A stretch of DNA of 64,000 nt from Beta vulgaris subsp. vulgaris. Its lineage: Eukaryota > Streptophyta > Magnoliopsida > Caryophyllales > Amaranthaceae. The translations under genes and the position numbers were made by a program. Below the pieces are notes generated by a model. It was not told the DNA's origin. It was given only the letters and a program-made list of their open reading frames with translations, and searched no databases. Location: positions 43,966,849 through 44,030,848 of the forward strand of contig NC_079205.1 of the NCBI RefSeq assembly GCF_026745355.1, written 5' to 3'. Within the stretch, counting starts at the first letter, position 1. Every line of letters starts with the position of its first letter. Positions 12,466 through 22,420 of the stretch are shown piece by piece.

Positions 12466-12831
12466 GGTGTTTTAAAAACAATTCGAAAAAGATTTCTTTT
12501 TAAACGGGGAAGAACAAAGGGCGCGCCCTTTTCGATGCAACAATTCAATACCTTGGACAAGTAAATCACCACACTAATAAACACACAAAATAGACCTAAA
12601 AAGAAAATCTACCATCAAACAAATCTCACAATCGATAGCAACAAAGTTGCTAACAATTAAGAACTTGTAACAACTCCAAAATCTCAACCAAACTCGCACA
12701 ATTATTCAAGGCCCACAATCAAGAATCCAAACAACTTGCTCAACAATAATTTCTCAACAAATCACTTCAAGTAGTGCAGTGTAGTTCATAAAAATCCCAT
12801 AGATTATAAGATTTCCACCAAGAACATAAAT
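12466..12831. other. Athila-2 spacer left of the CACTA insertion
   Basis: A-rich non-coding sequence between the ATHILA-type ORF and the CACTA insertion. It contains one perfect 16-bp palindrome, AAAGGGCGCGCCCTTT, at 12516-12531. The final AAT (12829-12831) is the CACTA target duplication. Confidence 0.5.
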
Positions 12832-14373
12832 CACTAGTAGAATAAATGCTATTTGCTACGGTGATATTGCTGCGGTTTTACCTATACGCAGCAATATAAC
12901 ACGCAAAAAAAAATAGAAATTGACAATATTACTGCGGTTCCCGCCCAAAACCGCAGGAATATTGTCTAACGGATACTTTTTAAAATAAAGTGAGGCCTTG
13001 AACAGCTAATATTGCTGCGGTTTCCACGTAGGATCGCAGCAATATATTAAAAATAATTTTTTTAATATATTATTGCGGTCCTACGTGGAAACCGCAGCAA
13101 TATTAGGCTCCCCATATTATTTAATGGTATTTAAGATGGCACCTCTCTCACTAAACCCTAAAGAACCGCTCACATCTCTCACTCTCCTCTCACGCCTCCC
13201 TCTCTCCTCTCTCTCTCTTCTCAAACTCACGCATCTCCCTCCTCTCCTCTCACGCATCACTCCCTCCTCTCTCTCTCCTCTCACGCATCTCTCTTTCTCC
13301 TCTCAGATTTAACCACCCACCACATTAGTTTCACGCCTCCCGTCGTTGTTCCGTTCCAGCGAAACCACATCTGCGTCGTTCCAGTCCTTCGTCGTTCATG
13401 CGACGTTCGTTCTAGAAACCATCGTTTCACTTTGTTCTATTTGCGGTCGAGTTGTTTAGGGATTTCTACTCGCGTTCATTTGTCGTTCTCAAACTCGGCC
13501 GTCGTTCTACTCGCATCGTTGAGAAGTGACATGAGTTAACATTAGAGAAATGAGATGAGTGACGAACAAGGGACGAGACGGGACGAACAAGTGAAATGAG
13601 TGGTTTTTGAATCGTCCTCAACCGGCAATGGGTTTCGATTTTTCAGATTTGGTTCTCGGTTGAGACGCGAGCCACAATCGAGATACGATTTTTTTTTTTC
13701 TTTCGAAATCCATTTGGTTCGTTCGAGCCATGATTTTTTTTTTCTCGTTTTTTTTTCATTCATTTTAGATCTGTTTGTGATTTTTCTTTTTAGGATTTTT
13801 TTTTCATTTTTTTCCTTTTTTATTGTAACTCAATGGGTTTCGTTTGTGATTAGCTGCTGCTTGAGTGCAATCTCGTTAAGAGTTATTATGGAACATCTGT
13901 TTGTAGTTTTTTTTTTCGTTTTTTAAGATCAGTTTTTTATTTTTTGTTTTTATTATAATTTTTATAATTAGTCTAAGTTGTAATAGTTTTATTTTTAAAT
14001 ATTAATAAGATTCATGTCATTTTATTTCCGGTTTGTTTGCGAATGTGTTGGATAGTGGATGAAATAGTGGCATGGTTTTAATCTTTCAAATTTAATTGTA
14101 AAATTCCAAAAAAAATAATTTTTTTTTTACCTGGCAAGGACATATTGCTGCGGTTTTGGGAAAAAACCGCAGCAATAGATTGTACATTTTTAATAAAAAA
14201 AAAACTGTTGCGGTTTCAAGCCAACACCACAACAATATGTTCAAATATTGCTGCGGTTTAAAATCACAGCAATATAATAATTACCTATTGCTGCGCCCTT
14301 AATTGCTGCGCGCCCAAAACTGCAGCAATATGCCACTTTTTAACCGCAACAAATAGCATTTATTCTATTAGTG
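12832..14373. mobile_element. Non-autonomous CACTA (EnSpm-like) element
   Basis: Begins CACTAGTAGAATAAATGC and ends with the inverse complement of CACTAATAGAATAAATGC. It is flanked by the 3-bp duplication AAT (12829-12831 and 14374-14376), as is standard for CACTA elements. Both subterminal zones carry many copies of TTGCTGCGGTTT in both orientations, the kind of repeats bound by CACTA transposase. The 1542-bp interior has no transposase. It holds a CT-rich leader-like part (13140-13310) and T-rich sequence, which may be a captured promoter or 5' UTR. It is inserted in the spacer of Athila-2. Confidence 0.92.
13006..13106. repeat. Hairpin-forming inverted repeat in the CACTA subterminal zone
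   Basis: Arms of about 48 bp: the left arm CTAATATTGCTGCGG...CCACGTAGGA is mirrored on the right by TCCTACGTGG...CCGCAGCAATATTAG, with only a few mismatches and a very short A/T loop. If transcribed it would fold into a long stem. Confidence 0.9.
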
Positions 14374-14376
14374 AAT

Positions 14377-15110
14377 TACACTAGTTCATCACAACACCAA
14401 TCAAAAATTTGGGAAAAAAAGTCATAAACAATCCAAAGCTAGAAGAAAAACAAGCATCCAATAAATAATAAAATAAACTTGTACTCCAAATAACAAAGTT
14501 ATAAATGAAAAACCAGAGTGTAGAAATATATTAACGACTTGGAGATGAAAATCCGCAATTTTAAAACCCTAGAAACCCAAATCTCCAGATTAATGAGCTT
14601 GCATGTTGTAGAGATGAAGAAGATGAAGATTCCGGTGAGGAGGTGGCCGGAAGTCGCTAGAAAAGTGTGGTGGTCGTCGAATCTAGAGAAGATGAAGTGA
14701 GAGAAAGTGAGTGAGCGAGGAGAGAGAACTCAAAAATATGAGAGAAAGAGTTTGTGAATGCCGAAAAAAAACGATTTGTCCTTTTTAGTGTTGTCGGGGT
14801 CTGGTGTGGTCGCACCTCATAGAAGGTGCGGGTGCACCAAACTCCCGATCTCAAGTATGTGGGTAAATTGGTGCGGGCGCACCGTTAAAAGTTTTTGAAT
14901 TTTTTTTAAAAAACGTTGTTGTTGCACCAAACCTTATGACCTTCTTCACTTACTGCAGGCACAGTGGTGCAGGGGAACCATTGGAAATTTTCGAATTTTT
15001 TTTTGAACGGTGCGAGCGCATCAAAACTTCTGCCAAAAGAAGAAATATTTGGTCTGTTTGGTGCGGGCGCACCTCTATGGAGTGTCATGGTTAGTACCAC
15101 CACAAAAATC
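14377..15110 (-). repeat. Athila-2 internal spacer with GGTGCG/CGCACC palindromes
   Basis: Corresponds in position and character (GA-rich patch with GAGAGAAAG, then GC-rich palindromes) to the pol-to-ORF spacer of Athila-1. Exact GGTGCGGGCGCACC lies at 14870-14883 and 15060-15073; variants are near 14825 (GGTGCGGGTGCACC) and 15009 (GGTGCGAGCGCATC). CTTCTGCC follows a palindrome at 15028, as it does in the LTR copies. No coding content is supported. Confidence 0.75.
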
Positions 15111-15129
15111 ACAAGAAAAAGAATTTACT

Positions 15130-16015
15130 AGGATTAAATGATGCGAATTTGATCTTGGAAAGCTTCTTGCCAAGTTGATCCATTTTAGCTTGAATTTGAT
15201 CCATGGGATCCACTTCAAACTTACCACTCTTCTTAGGTTGAGCATCTCTTCTTCTCCCACCCTATGAATAATTTTTAATCACTTCTTCAATTGTGGACTC
15301 AAGTTGATCTTGCGGGATCTTAGAAAGCTGACCTCCTACTCTAGCATCAAGGTTAGCACGTGATATAGGATCAAGGCCATCATAGAAGAATCGCATGAGT
15401 AGATTTTTGTTGAGCTCAGGGTGAAAGCATGAACGGATCAGCTCCTCGAACCGCTCCCAAGCTTCCGCAAGAGTCTTATAGTTCTCTTACTCAAATGAGG
15501 AGATCTTCCTCCTTATGTCTATTGTCTTCCACTCTGGAAAGTATTTCTTTAGAAAAGCCAATATGACTTCCTCCCAAGTATTGAGGGCATTAGCAGATAA
15601 ACTCTTGAGCCATGATTTTGCTTTTCTGGTAAGAGAAGACCGGAACAGATGCATCTATAGTCAGGAGAGACGTCATTCGTGGTTATCATGGCACAAATCT
15701 CAAGAAACTTGTGAAGATGGTCAAGAGGATCTTCATCTGACCCTCCATAAAATTGTTCTACTTTCACCATCCGAGTGTACTGAGGATGAATGCTGAAATT
15801 AGTAGTATTGGTGGGGAGTCGAATACCACCTTGAAGAACATAGGAACCCGGATTTCCGACATCCCTAAAAAGTTGTAGATTTGCTTCACCCATATCTGAT
15901 TCAATTTCACATGTTGTACTTGAGACTGGTGAAGATGGTTCAGAACCCAAAGACCATTTCTCCAAATCTTCCGAAGCTTTTGCAAAGTATGGTCAATTTC
16001 TGGATCTAGAGGCAA
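15130..16015 (-). pseudogene. Athila-2 gag remnant
   Basis: Capsid-type polyprotein of an LTR retrotransposon. The likely start is at 16015 (MPLDPEIDHTLQKLRK), with a frameshift near 15965. The frame 15549-15965 gives FYGGSDEDPLDHLHKFLEIC and further frames give LAEAWERFEELIRSCFHPEL, the retrotransposon gag signature also present in Athila-1 ([20 protein letters not shown]). Downstream FFYDGLDPISRANLDARVGG is readable, then a lysine-rich segment. There is at least one in-frame stop (within the SSFE*ENYKT region near 15490) besides the frameshifts. The part that should continue to a zinc knuckle and protease is missing. Confidence 0.8.
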
Positions 16016-16159
16016 AGTGGGTGAACCGTGAGCTCTTCATCTCATGTAACAAAACAAAGCTAACTAGAGGATTAGCAAATAACGACCACAATAAAGAAAA
16101 AATAGAAATCAACTAAGCAACACAAAACATGGAAAAACTTCAATCAATAGCACATTTTT

Positions 16160-16174
16160 CCGGCAATAGCGCCA
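16160..16174 (-). promoter_or_regulatory. Primer-binding site (tRNA-Asp type, two changes)
   Basis: Minus strand TGGCGCTATTGCCGG, three bases inside the LTR start at 16178. It matches the Athila-1 site TGGCGCCGTTGCCGG except for two transitions (C to T and G to A), consistent with decay after insertion. Confidence 0.8.
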
Positions 16175-16177
16175 TTT

Positions 16178-17796
16178 TGATAACACGGGTTTTTAGTGTG
16201 TCGTTAAGCACCAAAAATCGCTTTTCAAACAAAATTTATAAAACCTAAGAAGCAATTACTAAGAACGTAGTAAATGCAAGTCAAGGGTCGATCCACAAGG
16301 AAAATGGGATTAATCAAAATCAATCAAGTCTAGATTACCTAATCGAGGGCTTTGGGGGGGGGGGGTTTAAAAATTATTTAGTAACATCTAAAAACTAACT
16401 ATTACCAAAGAACTAGGAAATATCACGAGATGAAATATCAAATAGGAAGACACTCGAGTAAGGTTACTAGTATGGGTAAAGCGGAACAAGGTTCATAAAT
16501 GTAATCGTTAATCAAAGGCGAAGATTATGCAAGGTTTAGTTTTTCTCTAAAATACTTGAGTTTTCTCTCAAATGGTCCTCAAGAATAATCGCTTAATTAA
16601 TCAACTAAATCCTCTCTGTATGGTCTTTAGTCACTTGATTAAGAGATTCAATGAATTCGAAAAACCCCTAATGAAGGATCCCCTTAATTTCTACCCAATA
16701 TCTTGGCCTAGAAATTAAGTTGATTCATGGGAATGATAAAAGAGTTCAAAATCCGATTAAGAACATCTGAAATGAAAATACTAAATCATAAATGTGATCA
16801 ATATCTATCCTAAGGCTTTAAAACACCAAGATCAATGCATAATCATCTTAGATTATCACAAACACATTAACAATAAATTTAAACCCTAATCAATACTTTC
16901 ACCTTAATCGTAGATAGGAGACTACTCACTAATCATGGATTCTAAGCAATAAAACATGAAATCTATAGCTAATCTAGGGCTAAACATGATTAAAGGATAA
17001 TAATTCTAATAAATATAAGCAATTAAGAAACTACAATATATAAGATCTAATGATAGGAAGAACAAAGAATAAAAATGAAAAGAGAGAATAGAAACTAAAA
17101 ACTTTAAAATTAATTGAATAAAAAGTACCTTTAATGTGTAGAAATCACAAACTTTTATCTAGAATCTCAAATGTTTAACAAAACTAAGGTGTTTATATCT
17201 CTAGTATAAACCCTAATAATGTCTCTCAAAAAACATAGAATGAAGCATAACTTGTAAATAATAAAAAATCTAATGTTTTAAGGCAAGCGTCATATGCTTT
17301 TCTTTGCAAGTTCGGATGGTGCGAGTGCACCATTCCTTCTGCCACAAAAGTGACATCAAGCCTCTAATGGTGCGGGGCATCGTCGTGGAGGTGCGAGAGC
17401 ACCATTCCTTCTGACATTTGGGCTACAAAAGTTTTCGATGGTGCGGGAACACAACTTCGGCGTGCGGGCGCACCACTTCGGCGTGCGGGTGCACCAACCT
17501 GTACGCGCACCTAGAGGGTGGTGTGAGCTCACATCTGCCCCTACTCGGCTTCTCCAACTCCTTCCTTATGACGTATCTTCCAACTCTCGACCTCGGAAAA
17601 GGTCATACATGCAACCAAAGCACGGAAAAACATAGTGAAAGTAAATGTACTAGAAATCCAATCAAAATTGACCGAAAATATTGCAAATTGAAAGAAATAT
17701 AGAAGGATATATGGAATAAAAGGAAACAAGAGGGATGAAAGAGGATCAAACCAAGCTACAAGGAGCTCATAAAGTGCATTTCTAACGCAGTTATCA
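16178..17796 (-). repeat. Athila-2 LTR (5' LTR of the - strand element)
   Basis: Bounded by TGATAACACGGG at the left and GCAGTTATCA at the right, giving TG...CA ends, with the primer site on its left. Length is 1619 bp. Near 17310-17510 it carries several GGTGCG...CGCACC-type inverted repeats followed by CCTTCTGCC or CCTTCTGAC, and there is a run of ten or more G near 16353. The second LTR was not found. Confidence 0.75.
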
Positions 17797-17868
17797 GTGG
17801 GAATCTTGCCGCATAACTTGGGATTTCTTCGTTTTGCCTCTTCTCTATTTTCGGGGGTGGGGGTAAGG

Positions 17869-19408
17869 TGATATAGGAAAAACTAGGTCGTCACTAGCCT
17901 CCTAATCAAACAAACCTAACTAGATCACTAAACGGAGCAAAGTGATAAGTAAGGGTCGAATCCACAGGGAATAGCAAGAAGAACACTAATGTTGCTAATT
18001 GTTGCAAGCTAAGACGCAGATTAGCAAAAGGTTTGTTTTGTTAAACTAAGAACTAGATTAAGTAATTAATAAGGTCTTAAGAAAATGCTAAAGGTTAGGC
18101 AAGAATTGATTGATAAAAACATTGGAGAAGGGATAAACACCATCCAATCATGATTAGGAATAAGAAATGCGAAATATAGGGGAAGATCCAGCAACAAACC
18201 CTCACTCAATTCTCACTCTCATGAGCAATTAAATGAGAAAATACATAAAACATCAACTCTAGTCTCCTCTCTCAACTTGACTAAAGCGTCAATCAACAAA
18301 CATCCTAATCCTAGAATGCAAGTAGATAATAGTTATGCTATTGATCGATTAAGAAACCCAAAGAACCCCTAACTTCTTATTCAAACATCAAAATCAATCA
18401 TGGTTGGTTTTCACACCCAACCCCAACTAATAACACTCACTAATCATATGTAATCATAATAACACTGTAAAAGGGGAAGAGAATCAAACATGAACAACTA
18501 AGAAATCAACACACTATCTAAAACAAGATTAAGATAAGAAAAATAAAATCTAAACATGGTTAAACTAATTTTAGACAAAACTTAAATAAATAAAAAGATA
18601 AAGTATAAAAAGTAGAGAGAAGAAGAGATATTACTTAAACCATGAAGAACAAAGGAAGATCTTGCATAAAAACCATAATTTTTGTCATAATTCAAGCTAC
18701 AAAACCATGGAAATCTACTTTCTCTCTCTAGAACTTTACTTTCTCTCACTAGATTAAGCTAAGAACTCTCTCTCTAATTAGGACTAATTAATTCAGAAAT
18801 TAAAAGCTCCCTTAGAATTATTACAAAATTGGTTTTATACCCCGTAGAAATAAGGGCAAAGTTGTAAAAGACGAAACAAAAAGAACGGGGAATCTGGGCG
18901 TTGGAGCGCCCGCTCCTGCCAATATGGAGCGCCCGCTCCAGTCTTGGAGCGCCCGTTCCAGCACCGCTCCAGGGCCGCTCCAAGTTTCTGCCAATCTTCA
19001 TTCGACGACGGAGCGCCCGCTCCTACTACATGGAGCGCCCGCTCCAGTCTTGGAGCGCCAGCTCCTTGGTCGCTCCTGGGCCGCTCCATGTTACTGCCAT
19101 TTGCCTCTATCTGGAGCGCCCGCTCCTCTTCCTCAGGAGCGCCCGCTTCTCGCTTGGAGCTTTCTCTTGCTTATCTTTGCTTCAAAACACTCCAAGAACA
19201 TATTAGATGGGGGAGGGGGTAGAATGCACATGCAAATGAAATGACCTATATGCAACCTAATAGTATGCAAATGAACTAAAACTAAATGCTAAACATGAGA
19301 ATATGGGAAATAATGGAAAATGGGAAGAAAAAGGAAGCTATATGGCCTAAAATGAATCTAAATGACCTAAACTAAATGCAAATAAGTGAGCCTAAAGTCC
19401 ACTTATCA
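17869..19408 (-). repeat. Athila-1 3' LTR
   Basis: 1540 bp, TGATATAGG...CTTATCA. It contains the GGAGCGCCCGCTCC array at 18902-19145, with GGAGCGCCCGCTCC copies at the start and degenerate ones after. Compared with the 5' LTR it has only two of the 20-bp units ending CCAGTCTT. Translated frames across this array (ERPLQSWSARS and similar) are repeat artefacts. Confidence 0.95.
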
Positions 19409-19426
19409 AATTCCCCCACGCTTGCC
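19409..19426 (-). promoter_or_regulatory. Athila-1 polypurine tract
   Basis: Minus strand GGCAAGCGTGGGGGAATT directly abuts the 3' LTR. A G-rich purine run at this spot primes plus-strand DNA synthesis. Confidence 0.8.
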
Positions 19427-20459
19427 AATTGCTTGTCCTCAAGCAATCAACAATCTCAAGAAAACCAATGCATGAATGAAAACTATAAAGGGCATCACAA
19501 AATTAAGGCCCTCGTCTTATAAGAGGTGCCAAGGCAAAGGGAAATCTCGACCAATTTTCGAAGCTTATAGCCGTCCTTCCTTATCCACAAGTTAGGGGTC
19601 AAAGGGTGGTCTAAGCTAGTGTGCAAAGAAAATGATTGTCTTAGATGACCCTCAACTATCACACAAGCCTTCATTGATTTTAAGTGAAACCTTTTCCTAC
19701 AAAATGGAAAAACTCGCTCAACCTTGTACCAATCGCGCCCCACAAGCTCACAAGATCCCCCAAGCTAGCCTATTTATTCACATGATTTTTTTTTTTGTTG
19801 CAAGGGCCCTACACTACCTCCTCACGCGGTCTACCTCTCACTCGATAGTCATGTTTCTGAGCCACGGTACCGAGCACTCGATATGAGACGCGATAAGAGG
19901 GTAAGGTAGCTCATACCCAAGGCATTGGAGCATCTTTAGGGGCCAAAGCATGATATAGGCTACTAGCCTTGTGGGCTCTTATGAACCACTTATTGATCCA
20001 ATTGGCCAAAGGGCTCTTTTTCTTTTCTCCTTCTCTCTTTTTTTTTTTTTTAAAAAAAAAAGGCTACTAGCCTTCCATTTGATTGAGCTAGAGGGGTTTT
20101 TAAGGTAGCTAAAAGGCGTATCCAAGGTCAAAGGAGAAAGTAAAGACTTTTTATAGGGAAATAGTGACATTAATTCACGCTAAGGCGAGTCTCGAACGAT
20201 TAAGGGGTCTATTAGTACCAAGACCTAGGCATCCAAGCTTAAAGCACCCCTAATACTCCTAACGAGCACATAAGACACTCAAGCTAATTCACCTCTCCTC
20301 AAAAGCCAAGTTCCCAATCTCTTACCTCTAAATTCATATCATAGAGTTATTCCTTAATTAGGTGATGCAAAAATCTTTTTGATGTTTTCTTTTTATTTTC
20401 TTTTTTTTCATATGCAAATTATAAGCTACATGTAAAACTATCATGCCATGCAACTATAC
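19427..20459 (-). other. Athila-1 3' untranslated region
   Basis: Non-coding part of Athila-1 between the env-like ORF and the 3' LTR. It continues on the other side of the Copia insertion at 31142-31461. It has a T-rich patch at 20021-20060. The last five bases, TATAC (20455-20459), are duplicated at 31142-31146 as the Copia target site. Confidence 0.75.
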
Positions 20460-21804
20460 TGTTATTTCCCTAGGAACACTACAAGAGGGGGGGTGAATTG
20501 TAGGTGTAGAAATAAACGTAACTTTTTGCGGAAATTAAAACTTAAACGAATAAACAAGCTAGAGGAACAAGATGGATTTTTACGAGGAAAAACTTCTTGG
20601 GCCCAACAAGAAGAAACAACTCGACCACTAGGGATTTTAAACTCAACTCTTTCACTAATTAGGCCAAACAACTTGTTACAACCTAATTCTAACTCGAGCC
20701 ACACCTTGAGTTCCTAAACTCAAGTTCCTGAGCCACTGTTCCCTTAACAGCAGTTCCTCTCAACTTCACTCGAAGTTTTCTCACCCATACAAGCTTCACT
20801 CAAAGCCTTTCTCTTACAGAACTTCACTCAAAGTTCCCTTACCCCAAAAACCAAAATACAATTGATCGAAATAAGCTTAGTGGAATTAGAGTAAGAAGGC
20901 AAAGAACAAATGGCTATTATGAGAGAATGAAGGCACTGACACTTAATTAGTTAAACTCACTTAATTACTTAGTCAGACACAATTTGGAACTTATCTAGAC
21001 TTCATATTTATAGTGAATCATGAAGAACGTGGGATTAAACTAGATTACATGTTTAAGTCCATTAACCCATGATGTTCCTTCCCCTAAGGAACACGTTTCA
21101 CATCATGTCCCATGATCCCATGAACTAAAAGAACGTGGATATTTAGCCATTACTCCTAAGTAATAGGAGTTCCTTGAGCTTATATCCGAAAATCAGTTTT
21201 ATAAAATCTTTTTATCTTTAAAACTGAATTTTTAATCTTTAAGAAAATAATATCTTTTAAAAATTTTTCTAAAACCGGATATTTATTTTCTTATTTTCCG
21301 AAAAAAAAATCTTTTAAACAAAGATTTTCTTTTTAAAACTGATTTTATCATTTGAAATTAGATAAAACTAATTTCCTATAATTAGGCATGACTTACTCAA
21401 TTACTTTTAACCTTATACTTTGCACGCCTAAGTCTAGTTCCTTTTATTAACTAAGTTCCTTTAACATATTCTTTAAGTGCCACTTAGTTTGTTCCTTACA
21501 AAGGAACAAACTCTCATTCTCAAATAACTGCCACAGTTCCTTACCATTCTTTCTTTGTTCCTTTACATTGGAACTAGAAAATAAAACGCCTAGCTTCTAT
21601 TCTTCTTGATCCAATGCTTGCTCCAGTATCAACATAGAAACTTCTTTACTTAGCCTTTGAAATCCTCTCTTGACTTCTTCATTGACTTCGTATTCTCCCA
21701 GTTCCTTATTGATACCTTTAACACCATACACTTAAATAACTCATTAGTTCACTACTTAGTTTGTTCCTTTGTTTCTTTGTCATTATCAAAACTAGGGTTC
21801 AACA
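20460..21804 (-). repeat. Copia 3' LTR
   Basis: 1345 bp, TGTTATTTCCC...GGTTCAACA. It is nearly collinear with the other LTR, with scattered single-base indels and substitutions. The short frames inside it occur in both LTRs and are not genes. Confidence 0.95.
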
Positions 21805-21820
21805 ATTTCCCCCTTTTTGA
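21805..21820 (-). promoter_or_regulatory. Copia polypurine tract
   Basis: Minus strand TCAAAAAGGGGGAAAT directly next to the 3' LTR, a purine run of the expected type and position. Confidence 0.85.
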
Positions 21821-22420
21821 TGATGACAACAAAGGTACAAACTAAGGAAAATAACAAATAATATAAGTGAATGATAATAAAAAAATAAAGAAGAAAATGA
21901 AAAATAAAACACAATTATGTGAGTAACTGAGTTTTTTTTTTCATTTACCTTAATCTTTTTTTAATTTTTCATTTACCTTATCCATTTTTAATTTTTTTCA
22001 TTTCATTATTTTTAAGTTATGTACAGTTTGTTCCTTAAATCATTTTCCCCCTTTGTCATCTTCAAAAAGAAAGACTCTGCATGTATTGATGAATTGATTT
22101 AACACCTTAAGACCAATATACAAGCACCATTGGTGGTTAAGTTAGAAAATCAAAGAGTAAACTTGCTCAAACATCAATCACATAATACTAGCCATTCCAA
22201 GGAAGAAATTATGCAAATCATTTAGAAACTAGAAACATAGACAAAAGTCATTGATTATATAGCACTTGTTCCATAACAAAACAAAGAAAGAAAAAAAAGG
22301 AGAAACAAAAGTTGTGTTCCTTAAAGAAAGAAACAGAACAACACAAAAAAAATAAGAACGAGGAAGGGGAATGGTGTTCCTCTACAACTTCTTCTTCACA
22401 CACACTTCCTCAATTTTTCA

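Larger units (their letters stand above)
11820..17796 (-). mobile_element. Athila-2: truncated, pol-less Athila-like Ty3/Gypsy element
   Basis: Reading on the minus strand from right to left: LTR (16178-17796), a decayed tRNA-Asp-type primer site, a broken gag (15130-16015), a spacer with GGTGCG palindromes (14377-15110), then an ATHILA-type ORF (11820-12465). The spacer is cut by a CACTA element (12832-14373). The order matches Athila-1 (17869-41754), except that the whole protease, reverse transcriptase, RNase H and integrase block is absent between 15110 and 15130. No second LTR is visible on the left. The element would have depended on enzymes from relatives. Confidence 0.7.

Noticed and set aside
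13006..13106. MicroRNA precursor
   Set aside because: The arms are near-perfect and made of CACTA subterminal motifs; without small-RNA evidence it is better called a transposon hairpin.
18835..19244. Several overlapping frames of 75-106 codons on both strands (ERPLQSWSARS-type)
   Set aside because: They are translations of the GGAGCGCCCGCTCC array in the Athila-1 LTR; the repeat period keeps frames open. The same occurs at 41015-41585 and 33422-34271.
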